Source of the DNA: Ceratothoa steindachneri
Lineage: Eukaryota; Arthropoda; Malacostraca; Isopoda; Cymothoidae
NCBI GenBank assembly: GCA_963969495.1
Contig: OZ018328.1
Span: 132,900,468 to 132,964,467, forward strand
Direction: 5' to 3'
DNA length: 64,000 nt
Shown here: in pieces, positions 53,937 to 64,000 of the stretch
How positions within the stretch are numbered: position 1 is the first letter of the stretch
Layout of the letters: the number at the start of each line of letters is the position of its first letter
The notes under the pieces: generated by a model
Databases searched by the model: none
What the model saw: only the letters and a program-made list of their open reading frames with translations
Told to the model about the DNA's origin: nothing
Translations under genes and position numbers: made by a program

Positions 53937-54014
<78 letters not shown>
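53937..54014. repeat. (TA)n, right half of a split tract
   Basis: Continues the TA tract interrupted by the 780-bp element. Confidence 0.92.
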
Positions 54015-54016
<2 letters not shown>

Positions 54017-55888
54017 TATGTATTTAAATAACGATTTATACTTGGATGTAGGGGAAGAGGGCAAACCCAGACCTTTCTCATTTGGGACCTTTTAACATGG
54101 CGTCGGGAATCATGTATTACTATAGTATAATGGCAACCGACACAAATGACCTTAATTAGGACTATATCCACATCATGCCTGATGTGGTTTAACTTTCCTC
54201 AAATGGGCAGCTTGATTAAATAATTACCTTGAGAGATACAATTAGGAGGGCGGTGAGCTAATTGCAATAAATATCCTGGTCACCAGGCTTGATTCAAGTT
54301 ATTATTTAGAGCCCATTTCGTTTTATTGTACATTCTCGTTTTTCCGCCCACAATTTAGGTCAACGCCACGTCGGTTTCTTTTCTCCTAACCATCATCAAC
54401 CTCTTTTGGTGGCTTCCTTGGCTATTGGGTACATATATAATTTAACGGATTTCGCCCGTCTTGTTTCTCTGTCTAGGGTTCAATAAGAACCCCTGCCTTC
54501 GCTAGGTTAGGTGGGGTTAATCTAGTGCGTGACACTCAATCTCCCCTTTTCCCGTCGTCTCTGCAAATTTTATTTCATCAACGTGGGTACATTCGTGGTT
54601 AAAAGGCATAATGGATAGATATGACGGAGGGTCGTTGAAATTTGACCGAATAAGAATCGCTCGGGAGATAAGCCGATTAAACAGCTTCCTTTTATGGTTT
54701 GTGTACGGTTTGAAGGCGCCTTTTGTGCCTGGATAATTTTAACAACTTGTGATCCTCGTTCGAGTAACGATTGGACAGTCTTTCACGTTCTAATATAATT
54801 ACTATCTCTCTCTCTCTCTCTCTCTACACATATGCACAATCGTACACCAATATGTATGCCACACACGGTAACAATTAGCATATATATATATATATGCCTT
54901 TCGGTGATTGTGTTAGTTGTTTGGTAATTGATATTTCGTGAGAGGTTGGTCTCTGAAAGGATTTCATCAGTTAATACAGATTAGAAAGTCCATTTATGAG
55001 AGCACCGTTCGAATACTTTATGAGTCTTCATCTATTTCCAAAACATCTTTCGACACGTATTAATCGCTTGTATCGCTTTCTCCCGCCATCTCGTCTCTCC
55101 ACGTTGCTTCTGATTCTTTCGACACTACCAGCACAGTATCGATTTTCATGGCATTTCCTGACATCTTCATTTTTAATGAACTTGATTTCTATTGGTCCTT
55201 GGCCCCCGTGGTCGTTGCTCATCATTCCCAAACGTATCCCGCTGTTTTCACAGTTTTGCCTTTGCATTTTCTTAAAGATCAATTTGGTGAGTTTTCTTTC
55301 TCTTGTTGAGAGGTGAAAGACTTGGCCGGTGCATATCAGAAGCTACCTAACGTCTGCTTCTGGTTTGGGGTGGTTATAAAATTGACTCTTCCTGGTTCTT
55401 TGTACATAATATGTAAATATAAGAGATTCATGTAAAGGTGGGCTAAAAAAAAGGTGTTATGCATAATCGCAATGTTTGTGTTTATTTTAAAACCGTCCAA
55501 AACTAGAGAAGAAAATAACAAACCTACCTTTTTATAAAAAAACAACTAGTTTCATAGCCGTGAAAATTGCACATAATATTCTTTGAAATATTTGAAGAAA
55601 GGATACGTCCCACAATAGAGCGATACGAATACATGCAGCCATGACCTGAAAAAGAAGATAATTATTTCATAAAATCTGAACAAAATATTAATAAAAAGCT
55701 TCATACCCATACCCTTTGTTCTGAACCACTTAGAAACATATATCTGCTGCAGGACTTGTAATTTTTCACATGTTTGGGCGTGATTTTATTCCATTCTTCT
55801 CCAAATATTTACCAGAGAACCGCACCCATTGGTCGTTTTTCGAGCCATAAACCCCTCAACGTCATCGAGTAGCTTTTATATAGTTTAA
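54015..55888. other. No gene; short (CT) and (TA) runs
   Basis: (CT)11 at about 54804-54825 and (TA)8 at about 54880. The frames at 54996-55316 on both strands lack motifs. Nothing else supported. Confidence 0.45.
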
Positions 55889-55889
55889 G

Positions 55890-56834
55890 GTGTGGCAACG
55901 GGGAATGCAGTACAAGATCTTACGACTGGGACTAAGTGAAAGCTTAGAAAGAACTCTCTGTGACTATGTCTTGGAGAGAGCGGCGTACATCAGTTTAGGG
56001 TGCACGGACGGGCCAAAGTTTCCGCTCAATGCGGGCCTCCCGCAAGGGGGGTGCCTGTCTCCCACTCTCTACTTGATTTACACCGCGGATGTCCCAGTCC
56101 CTGTAAGCGCCACTTGCCTCAACTTACAATTCGCCGATGATTTCACCCAGGTAATCACATGTCCATGGAGGAATGCGCCTATGCAAGCTCGCATGACGGC
56201 AGCAGAAATCGAAAACCTGAACACCTACGAGGCCCGGTGGAAAATCCGTACCAACCAGGATAAGTTCAAAGTAGTCCCCATAGGCAGGAGACTACTTGAT
56301 GATGTCAGGGTGGGGGATAGACGATATCCCTACACCAATGAATGCAACGTACTCGGCATGAAGTTCACCTCAACCGGGTACGCAAAGCACGTCCAAGAAC
56401 GAATCACCAAGGCCACTGCTGCAGTCAAGACTCTGTACAGGTTTATAAATCTTCGTCAAAGCAACAAAAAGAAGATCTATACTGCACTAGTTAGATCAAC
56501 GTTGCTATACCCCGCTTCCGCCCTCTCCTGTGTCTCAAAGACACAGAAGAGGAGACTACAAGTGGTGCAGAATAAATGCGTGTACCTAATCACAGGTACA
56601 CGCAGAATGGAAAGAAGATCACAAGAAGAGCTGCACCGGGAGGCGGGGTTAACCCCCATTAACGTTGTCATCGAAGAACGGACAAGGAATATGCTGGAAA
56701 AGGTCAATCGTTTATTGGACGAAGATATCGTACAAATGATTGACCGAAACAGAAGAGAAGTATGTCGCGCCAGATTTCCAAGCTCCGCTAGGATTTTAGC
56801 TGGCGGAGCAGAAGTACCGTTCTACGCTAGATGA
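55890..56834 (+). CDS. Partial Jockey-like reverse transcriptase, open 314-codon frame
   Basis: The frame enters at a GTG that is a truncation point, not a start codon. Visible RT motifs by residue: KVW segment at 1-3, LPQGGCLSPTLYLIYTAD at 50-67 and the catalytic FADD at 81-84. Then come the thumb (LGMKFTSTGYAKHVQERITK) and the C-terminal helical region ending SARILAGGAEVPFYAR. In the family the enzyme copies element RNA at a nicked target. No RNase H or Cys/His tail follows, which separates it from the I-like family. It lacks endonuclease, fingers and the first catalytic Asp, so it cannot act. The region 20080-20230 is a close relative. Confidence 0.82.
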   Translation: MWQRGMQYKILRLGLSESLERTLCDYVLERAAYISLGCTDGPKFPLNAGLPQGGCLSPTLYLIYTADVPVPVSATCLNLQFADDFTQVITCPWRNAPMQARMTAAEIENLNTYEARWKIRTNQDKFKVVPIGRRLLDDVRVGDRRYPYTNECNVLGMKFTSTGYAKHVQERITKATAAVKTLYRFINLRQSNKKKIYTALVRSTLLYPASALSCVSKTQKRRLQVVQNKCVYLITGTRRMERRSQEELHREAGLTPINVVIEERTRNMLEKVNRLLDEDIVQMIDRNRREVCRARFPSSARILAGGAEVPFYAR

Positions 56835-57160
56835 GTCAATTTACCCCAAACCAAGAAAAAATACCAATCATGAAACCAACCGATTTTGACAAAATTCACC
56901 GATATCGACAAAATTAACCAACTAAGACAAACTACCGAAGAAGGAAACCTACACAAGAAGACGAAAATCACCGAACAAGACTACAGGAAGAAACACTGTA
57001 CACGAAATACACACACTGCAAAATTACGAAGAAACAAAAAGATACTAAATCAAACACAGTAAGTTAATATTAACGACTTACAAAAACAACAGCTAACGCG
57101 CATAGCATAAACAAAAATATTAGCAATAAAGACAAATGGCTTGAACGCCAAATTATATGT

Positions 57161-57172
57161 TATATATATATA

Positions 57173-57225
<53 letters not shown>
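57161..57225. repeat. (TA)n inside the family J 3' UTR
   Basis: TA tract broken by TACC near 57171. UTR sequence continues on its right side. Confidence 0.9.
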
Positions 57226-57229
<4 letters not shown>

Positions 57230-57440
57230 AAAACAACCATAAAAACAACAACGAAACCACAAATCAAAAAATTTGAAAGCGATAGGCCTGATCACCAGGC
57301 TCTAGCATCACTTTGCACCCTACCACACTTCTTTCTCTTTTCACCACTGGTCTACTTTCCGCTATCTATTCACACACCCTTTCTATCCCCTCACCTGCAT
57401 ACTCTCACATACACGATTCTATCACGTTGATATTTTTGGC

Positions 57441-59780
57441 TTTCCTCAGGGATCAGTTCAAAGTTGGTACTTTAAATTCTATTTTAAACACAAACGATGT
57501 TCATAAACTAGTAAATATTTTTAATAATGTCATGCTCAAGTGCATTAATAACTGTCCACCATTTGTAACGAGGGAGATATTAGGGCCCCATGGATAACAC
57601 AAGATATTAAGGTTTCAATGAAAGAAAGAGATAAGTTACAAATGCAGACCAAAACAGATAAGTATAATACGTTCCTAAGAGAAAATTATATAGAACAAAA
57701 AAAGAAAGTTAATTCATTGATTAATGTGAGTAGAAGAGATTATTAGAGATAAGAATTTAGAAGAAAAAAAATGACATTGCAGCATCTTGGAAAATAATTA
57801 GAAAAATTATTTCTAATGATTATAATAGTAAACTCCAAACACCACAGAATAAACGACTTGTCCACTTGAGCAGAAAGTTGCATCAAGTTATTTTCAGATG
57901 TGGGGAAACTAACTTTTGAGAAAACACAAGAGGAACTTGAAAGATGCAATTATGCTCCCTCTGATGCTTATCAAAATAATACACCTAAGAATAATATACG
58001 ATATTTTGAATATGTGCCATTAGATTGTGGGACAGTTATTTTGACTATTAAAGACTTAAATCAATCTAACGCCTGTGGTTCTGATGGTATTTCTCTCCGG
58101 TTTTTTAGAGATTCATTGTTTATTACCTTACTATAATAATTAATACTTCGTCACCAAAACATATCCTAATACATGCAAACACCCTCATGTTATTCCTGCC
58201 TTCAAGGCAACTATAGACCAATTTCTTTGCTTCCTGTGATATCTAAAATTCTAGAAAAAATTGTAGCCAATCAGTTAACAACATTCCTTGAGGTAAATAA
58301 TCTTTCCAACATCCAGCACGAGTTTAGACCCAAACTATTTTACTACTTTTGGACCTTTCGACAGCTTTTGGTGTCCATCATAAGATTCTTGTAGAAAAAT
58401 GTCAGGTGCTGAAAATATAAACATACTGGTTCTCTAGCTACTTGGGTAACCGATTTTAATCTGTTAAACTATATAATATAATATCATCTCCGAGAAGGGT
58501 CAATTTTGGGGTCCCTCAGGGTTCAGTACTGGGCCCAGTTCTATTCAATGTTTACGTTAACTACCTTGTAACATCTCTGCCTAATTGCTTTGTTGTTCAT
58601 TACGCTGACGATACACAAATTCTTCTGGAGAGTAAGGTTGAAGATCTGAAAGATTTAATTAAGAGAGCTGAAGAGATACTCAGATTATTATTTAACGAGA
58701 GGAAAACTCAATGTATTTTTATTGGCTCCTGGCAATACATCAATCAAATAAATGATAATATTACCATAAACATCGATGGAAATGAAATGAAACCTATGAA
58801 CATTGTGAACAATTTGGACATACATTTCGAACGATTTATGTCAGTTGATTTTCATATTGACCAGGTCTACAAGAAAGTAATGGGAGAGCTTATTTATTTA
58901 AATATAATAAAAGACTCATTTGAATAAAAAACACTCATTATTGTTGTGCAATCCTTAGCTTTAAGATTTATTAATTATTGTTTTATTATATGGTGAACCA
59001 CTAGTAATATACATCTAAATAAAATTCAAAAGCTCCAAAGTTTTGCTGCTAGAGTCGCCGATGGAAAAGCTCGTAAATTTGATCATATCAGTCCCTTCTT
59101 AATAAACTTGGATGGCTGCGCATCAAAGATAGTTATGAATATGAGGTTTGCTGCTTAGTTTTTAAGATTGCAACAAAGTACCTACCTGGATGGCTCTACA
59201 ATTTTGGAACAGTCAATTAAATAACTGGATTATTTACTAGACATGCTGATGAGTTGGCTGGCAGAAGAACACAAACGAATGTTCGTTCAAGGGAAATGAG
59301 CATTAGAGGACCCCGATTATGGAATAGCCTTCCGACTGACATTCATTAGAAATATAGTTTTATTAACGTCTTTTAAAACTCATCTTAAGAAAAGCCCTTT
59401 AAATAGATGAATATAGAATTTTAGTCGATAGTGTTGATGCTGATCATTGATAATAGTAGTGCACATTTGGAATAGTTATATTGTGTTCTCTGATGAATTT
59501 CTCAGTTGTATCGAATTGATGCGGATAATTGACAATACATTTGAAATAAGTTTTAATTTTACTCAAATTTACCCTTTTTACCTGGATATTCATGGAAGTT
59601 TCATGTATCAACTAGGCTACGATTTACTTGTAAATTCATTTTAAGTGTAAATCATTTAATAAATAATTCTGCTAAACAAGATATTCTATAATTAGGAAAA
59701 CAGACAAAAGTTTTGTAAATACCTTATTATGTACATAATAACCAATGTAATTTTGGAAATAAAGTTATTTGATTTGATTC
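57441..59780 (+). pseudogene. CR1/L2-like non-LTR retrotransposon remnant
   Basis: Starts in the endonuclease-RT linker: NIFNNVMLKCINNCPPFVTR (57505-57570). The RT follows in broken frames: NACGSDGISLRFFRDS (58070-58115), NYRPISLLPVISKILEKIVA (58208-58270), GVPQGSVLGPVLFNVYVNYL (58509-58568) and the catalytic VVHYADDTQILLE (58590-58630). The thumb includes NNLDIHFERFMSVDFHIDQV (58808-58865). A C-terminal part reads LQKLQSFAARVADG (about 59030) and RGPRLWNSLP-type (59305-59330). The 3' end is a repeated TTTGATTTGATT after AATAAAGTTA (59757-59778), like the short tandem tails of CR1/L2 elements. At least ten frame breaks. Confidence 0.82.
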
Positions 59781-60670
59781 ATTGTTATTCCTAGTTTATA
59801 CAAATAATCTTGGGGAGGGTGTAAATAGATGTGTCAATTTTTGCTGATGACACAAAATTGGCAACTGTAGTAAATGAAGTTGAGGCAAACTTTAAAGTGT
59901 AGACGACTTAAAATAAGTTTTTAGGTTGGGCGCAAAAGTGGCAGATGAATTTTAACCTTAAATGTAAAGTTATTAACATGGAAGAGATAATAAAGAATTT
60001 AGCTATGAAATGGATGGGCACTGGCTGAATGCAGTAGAGGATGACAATGACTTAGGAGAATAGTAGATAGGTCACTGAGGTTTTCTAAACAGTGTATTGA
60101 GGCAAATAATAGAACATATAGTGTTGGGTTTCATTAAGAGAAATGTTAGTTACAAAAGTAAGCAAGTTATCATTAAACTATTTAAATCATATGTCAGACC
60201 ACATTTAGAGTACTGTACACAACCATGGTCCCCACACTTTAGACAAAATATCAACCTGCTACTCACTGCAAAGGTTGGCAACAAAAGATGATACATTGCC
60301 TGAAGCACCTTGAATATGTAGATAGGTTGAGGGTGCTAAATATGTTCTCGATTGAAAGAAGATATATGAGAGGGGATATGATCGAGCTTTTAAAAATTTG
60401 TTCTGGGGTAGAAAAGTTGGATTTTAGCAAGTTCTTTGAGTTGGAAAGTAGCAATAGGACTAGGGGCCACGACTTAAAAAAACAAACAAAAAAAACAAGA
60501 GGTGTAGATTGGATGTAGATAGAATTTTTTCATCAATAGAGTGGTAGATTACTGGAATGGTTTACCACTGGACACAATAAACAGCCCCAATTTAAATGTT
60601 TTCAAGTGCAGGTTAGATGAGTATATAGGGAGGATAGGTTATCATCGTTTTTTTAAGTTGTATTAGAGCG
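59781..60670 (+). pseudogene. Second CR1/L2-like remnant (C-terminal RT part)
   Basis: Directly after the first. It reads VYTNNLGEGVN (59795-59830) and an FADDTKLATVVNEVEAN block (59838-59890), then AKVADEFNP-like, YEMDGHWLNAV and NDLGE (60005-60060), followed by IVLGFIKRNVSYKSKQVIIK (60117-60175). Next is FKSYVRPHLEYCTQPWSPHF (60181-60240), KMIHCLKHLEYVDRLRVLNM and ERRYMRGDMIELLKICSG (60290-60410), ending VVDYWNGLP (about 60540). The order matches the palm, thumb and C-terminus of CR1-group RTs. It is clearly a different family from its left neighbour. 5' truncated just before the catalytic block. Confidence 0.8.
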
Positions 60671-60769
60671 AATTACATATTGTAATATCATTTTGGGTAT
60701 ATTTTATATTATTGATATGTGTATTACATGATTTAGTTTTTTTCTACCTGCCATGATGGTGATTACTTT

Positions 60770-61460
60770 TTAAGTAGTATCTGCATGATGTAGTTTTCGA
60801 CAAGCCATGATGGTGATGCCTTTTGAAGAGGTTCGGACACAATCTTGTAGATGCAGTTCATGATGGGTGTATTGACTCGGATGACCTGATAGACCCTTGT
60901 GGCTTTTGTCATCCGTTGAATTGTTTTGTGTTTGCTGTGTGGTACGGAACATTGTCATGCATAAAAATAGACTCCTCACCTACTCCCGATATTCGGAGAA
61001 AGGGGATCACATGTTCCCGAAGTAGAGTCTTGAAGAGCGCATTACAAAAGACTTATTATTATTATTATTCTTGTGCATCGCACCGTTTTTTGCCGCCTAA
61101 ATGAACGAGCGGAAATTATGGCCAACACCATAACTCTGCGCCATGTACGACACCTTACACGCTGCTTCCCATCGGATCCGCACAAATTTAAATTGCTTTC
61201 GTCGCGGAAAACCAACTTTCCCTCTTTTCATTACTCCATAGAACATGATCAGTAGCGAAGGAGAACCTTGCCGCTTTTTTCTTATTACTCAGCAGTGGGG
61301 CGCTATGAGTCCCACCTCTCTCAAGGGAGACACTTATAGGTTCATGACGTGAAATACCGGCTGTTGTTTCAAATTGGTCCTTCATCGACATCCTTGGGGT
61401 GGTTTTCGAGGGCAATCCGAAATATTTGTCGCCTCGCTGCACCCGATATCCTCACGGAAC
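60770..61460 (-). pseudogene. Tc1-like transposase remnant
   Basis: On the minus strand from 61442: GLPSKTTPRMSMKDQF, then APLLSNKKKAARFSFATDHV (61295-61235), with a broken segment where FSDE should be (61220-61190). It then reads FNLCGSDGKQRVRCRTWRRV and LAIISARSFRRQKTVRC (61190-61075). After a gap comes IFMHDNVPYHTANTKQFNG (60970-60905), the second catalytic Asp block. This is the Tc1 family order of paired-type DNA-binding end, catalytic Asp regions and GSDG loop. Frame shifts and lost catalytic residues make it dead. No terminal inverted repeats were found. Confidence 0.78.
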
Positions 61461-62750
61461 CCAATTATGCGTGAAATCACACTTTTTGACCTATTACACC
61501 GACTAAATGTCAGTCAGTATCATTCTATCACTCTTTCATTAGACGACCAACCTGTTTTCAGATCATTTGTCGACCTCAACTTGTCTCGCCATCCTGATAC
61601 AATCAATATCATTCTAAAATACACTTGGGGCACTGTTGCCATATATACGTTTACGAATTTTTACAAGTAAACTGAAGTTTATAAGTTATCGTTCTCTCGT
61701 TTTGTACTCATAATTTCTTTAAATACACATTACTTTCCTCATAACTTTTCTTATTCACTGTTCTATGAAATGAAACTTGGACATCTTCACAAGCAAATTT
61801 CAAAAAATATTCTGTACAATTTCATGGAGATTAAATGATTATTTCCAAGAAAGTGCAGATTTTCGTATTTTGGTCTAGTTTTGGACAGGACTGTTTAGCT
61901 GAAGATCCTTCGGCAGGGATTAAGGCCGGGATGGCGCACACTTCTCCAGATGTTAGTCTCAGCATGGTTGCTGGTCAGATAAGGAAAAGAAATATACGGG
62001 CACTTGAAGGGGAACAGTTCAAGCATGTCACCCCCTCTCCATCTCAAACCGGAGCCAAGAGGGAGGGTGCCTTCTCGTTCCCTATCCCCCCCCCCCCAAT
62101 CAAGCTGTTTATCCTGTACGTATGTTCACATCCCTGCATTTCATCATTTTCTTCAGGGTATTTTTAAAGAACACGCTACTGAGTTGTTTGCTTTATTTTG
62201 TGGTCCCTCGGTCGTCAATTTCCATATAATCTCGAGCGTCAGTCCCCGTAGAATAGAGCCTCGTCAGTTAACAGTTCAGCTGCGGCTATCACGCGTGTCT
62301 TGTCATTCCGTCATGATGCTATCTTACGTCGTTCTCGCAAAGCTGTTGGATTATTCATGTGTCACGCGGTTCCCTTAGCAATGAAGGGATTTGATTCTCG
62401 GCTCTTTATAGTTAACGAAATTGGCTGGATACATACATCGTTGTCATTTGTCACCGTTGACACTTTTCTCTGTCAATTTCGCATTTGTTTCGTTTTTTAT
62501 CTATTCATTTGTGTGTTCCATTACCGCTATTTTTTTCATATTCACTTCAAAAGGTTTGAGGTTTGACAGTTAGTGTTTTCTTGGGAGACAAGGGAGCTGA
62601 TCTCTTGGGATAAGTTTTCTTAAGCAATAAATTTGCATCGTTCGTTTTCAAAATGTTTTGTGTACCTCTGATTAAAATTATTATCCATGCTGTTCCTGTC
62701 GGAGTCCATGCATTTTAGTATATATTAAAATGTTATTGTTTATTTCACAT

Positions 62751-62756
<6 letters not shown>
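61461..62756. other. No gene recognised
   Basis: C-rich run near 62090. Frames at 61835-62378 are pyrimidine-biased with no motif. Confidence 0.4.

Positions 62757-62808
<52 letters not shown>
62757..62808. repeat. (TA)n, probable SINE tail
   Basis: TA tract on the lower side of the minus-strand tRNA-like sequence at 62885-63005. Confidence 0.88.
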
Positions 62809-62814
<6 letters not shown>

Positions 62815-63005
62815 ATTTAACGAGGATCAAACAGATGAAGGAAGAGAGATCAAGCAGGCTAAAATAATAAACCTTTTTACCCGTTAATGAAAATGAAAGA
62901 TGTGGGGGAGGATCGAACCTATCCAACAAGCTACAGTCCACCCCCATCCCCCCACAGAAAGATGCTTCAACACATCCTATAAGCCTACCAATCTAGCTAA
63001 GTCCC
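62809..63005 (-). repeat. tRNA-like SINE with (TA)n tail
   Basis: On the minus strand GACTTAGCTAGATTGGTAGG (A-box-like, about 63002) and GATAGGTTCGATCCTCCC (B box, about 62920-62903) are separated by an expanded, C/G-rich middle. A body of about 95 bp then leads to the (TA)n. Same layout as at 52.85 and 2.43 kb. Confidence 0.55.
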
Positions 63006-64000
63006 GATACGTTGAGAGGAAGAAAGCGTTAGTAGGAGGTGTAAAGGAGCTTCATAATAATTAATATGTTTGATTTTATTGTTAGGTCTTGTAAAAAGAT
63101 GAAAGTCCTTGTGAATCAGTTTTTCCTTCTTATACTTTCTTTCCCTTTGACCACGCCTGCTTACTTTGTTGTGAAATGGGGGCAAGTTCGGGAGAATGCC
63201 TTCTCTCCCCCTCCTTGGTTTGGCATCTTAAGTAGTTTTCATTTTTGTCCGTGTACATAATACACACCTTCACTTCCCACAACCTCAACCCTCTTTTTCA
63301 AAACCTTTCGGATAAATATGGCCTGGTCGATCTTCACCTATGTGATTAAATCACATTTCCCCTTCTTGCCCCACTCATATTGGGTTTTCTTTATTAATGC
63401 AATTAACTTAATTCTCGGTGTGGCAAATGCCGTCGATAAAAGTAGACGCCAATGACGATGTTTAGGTCCGGCTTAAGAAAGAAGAGAAGCGCTCGATTGA
63501 ATACTGTTGAAAAGAAGCTCGGCGCCATGCACCAGAAATCTAAACACTCATTCAGCAAGAGGAGAAGGGGATGTGTCGGGAGCTGATGAAGAAGAGCAGC
63601 GAACCTCGTCTCTATCGGACGCTTGGGCGGGGAGGACGCCTTTGGAAACATGGAGCGTCATTCTCGTACCAGCCAACGCACGACTCCGAGCGGAAAAAAT
63701 AACGTGAGAGGAAGGATATCGGTCAGCGAATCACCTGCATAATGTTTGTTTTGAAGTGAGAGCTACACTTGCAGATGCTACCACACATGTCCTACATACA
63801 ATGCAGCTGACGGATCTCGGTTTAGTACAAATAGTAATGATCTTGCATACAGAGTAAAATTTCGTGTTTGTTTGTTTTTCTTATTTCTTCAATTTGAAAA
63901 GTGAATAAAAAAATCTCTACCCACCTGTACGAATTCCTAACTTCGAATAATACCTTTTTTCTTTGCGTTGGAGACTCGGGGGGGGGGGGAATCGTCATCC
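63006..64000. other. No gene recognised; G-run at end
   Basis: No supported coding feature. The GC-rich block 63500-63710 has frames on both strands (for example 63507-63707) but no splice or domain support. A G9 run lies at about 63980-63990. Confidence 0.4.

Larger units (their letters stand above)
55889..57440 (+). mobile_element. Jockey-like retrotransposon, 5'-truncated (family J, copy 3)
   Basis: Begins inside the RT (at the KVWQRG segment just after the first catalytic motif), carries an open RT-to-C-terminus frame to 56834, and then an A-rich 3' UTR of 300-600 bp containing a (TA)n tract at 57161-57225. The UTR end (GAAAGCGATAGGCC...ACCAGGCTCTAG, then pyrimidine-rich) parallels copy 2. 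It is the youngest-looking retroelement in the window because its frame is unbroken. The 3' end is set only approximately, where CR1-like sequence starts. Confidence 0.8.

Overview
This window is eukaryotic, non-coding-rich DNA, most likely from an arthropod. A decapod crustacean is my best inference, from the dense long (TA)n tracts, the tRNA- and 5S-like SINE pieces and the mix of I-like, Jockey-like, CR1/L2-like, RTE-like, mariner and Tc1 remnants. There are no bacterial-style operons, and almost every long open frame is either transposon debris or a translated microsatellite. Only two short stretches look like host coding sequence: a 127-nt exon at 15639-15765 (+), encoding a Ser/Thr/Pro-rich segment with an SxIP-like motif, and a possible 24-nt microexon at 44393-44416 (+). 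The window may therefore lie inside a large intron-rich gene on the + strand.

Layout. 0-2.1 kb: an I-like (RNase H-bearing) non-LTR element, 3' half, + strand. 2.1-2.7 kb: two (TA)n tracts around a 396-bp palindrome with a tRNA-like loop. 3.6-14.2 kb: mostly unassigned DNA with two copies of an unidentified repeat (3.6 and 13.3 kb), two tiny 3' ends of the I-like family with clear target-site duplications (7.4 and 10.95 kb), another 3' end (12.1 kb) and an RTE-like endonuclease remnant on the - strand (13.7-14.2 kb). 15.6-24.7 kb: the exon, a foldback MITE-like hairpin (16.3 kb), more I-like 3' ends (17.6, 20.7, 24.2 kb), a Jockey-like reverse transcriptase remnant (19.5-20.3 kb), a 29-bp minisatellite (22.6 kb) and a tRNA-derived SINE (23.3 kb).

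28.65-34.7 kb is the most informative region. A degenerate but nearly whole I-like element runs on the - strand (ORF1 with CCHC knuckles, endonuclease, reverse transcriptase, RNase H; about 33.6 down to 28.8 kb). Its RT is split by a 750-bp solo LTR with TG...CA ends and a 5-bp duplication. The element is bracketed by two + strand pieces of the same family, and the right-hand piece carries a 406-bp internally deleted mariner. The right half of the window holds a third copy of the unidentified repeat beside a 5S/tRNA-like SINE (36.2-36.6 kb), a (CT)55 tract, a 29-copy minisatellite of 41-bp units (46.8-48.0 kb), an internally deleted mariner (49.7-50.3 kb), two Jockey-like copies (51.3 and 55.9 kb), a candidate 780-bp hAT-type element splitting a (TA)n tract (53.2-53.9 kb), two consecutive CR1/L2-like remnants (57.4-60.7 kb) and a Tc1 remnant (60.8-61.5 kb).

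No part of this works as one pathway. The elements relate by nesting and by repeated use of (TA)n DNA as tail or insertion site. Family names are assigned from motifs read by eye, and boundaries are approximate unless a target-site duplication or inverted repeat fixes them.
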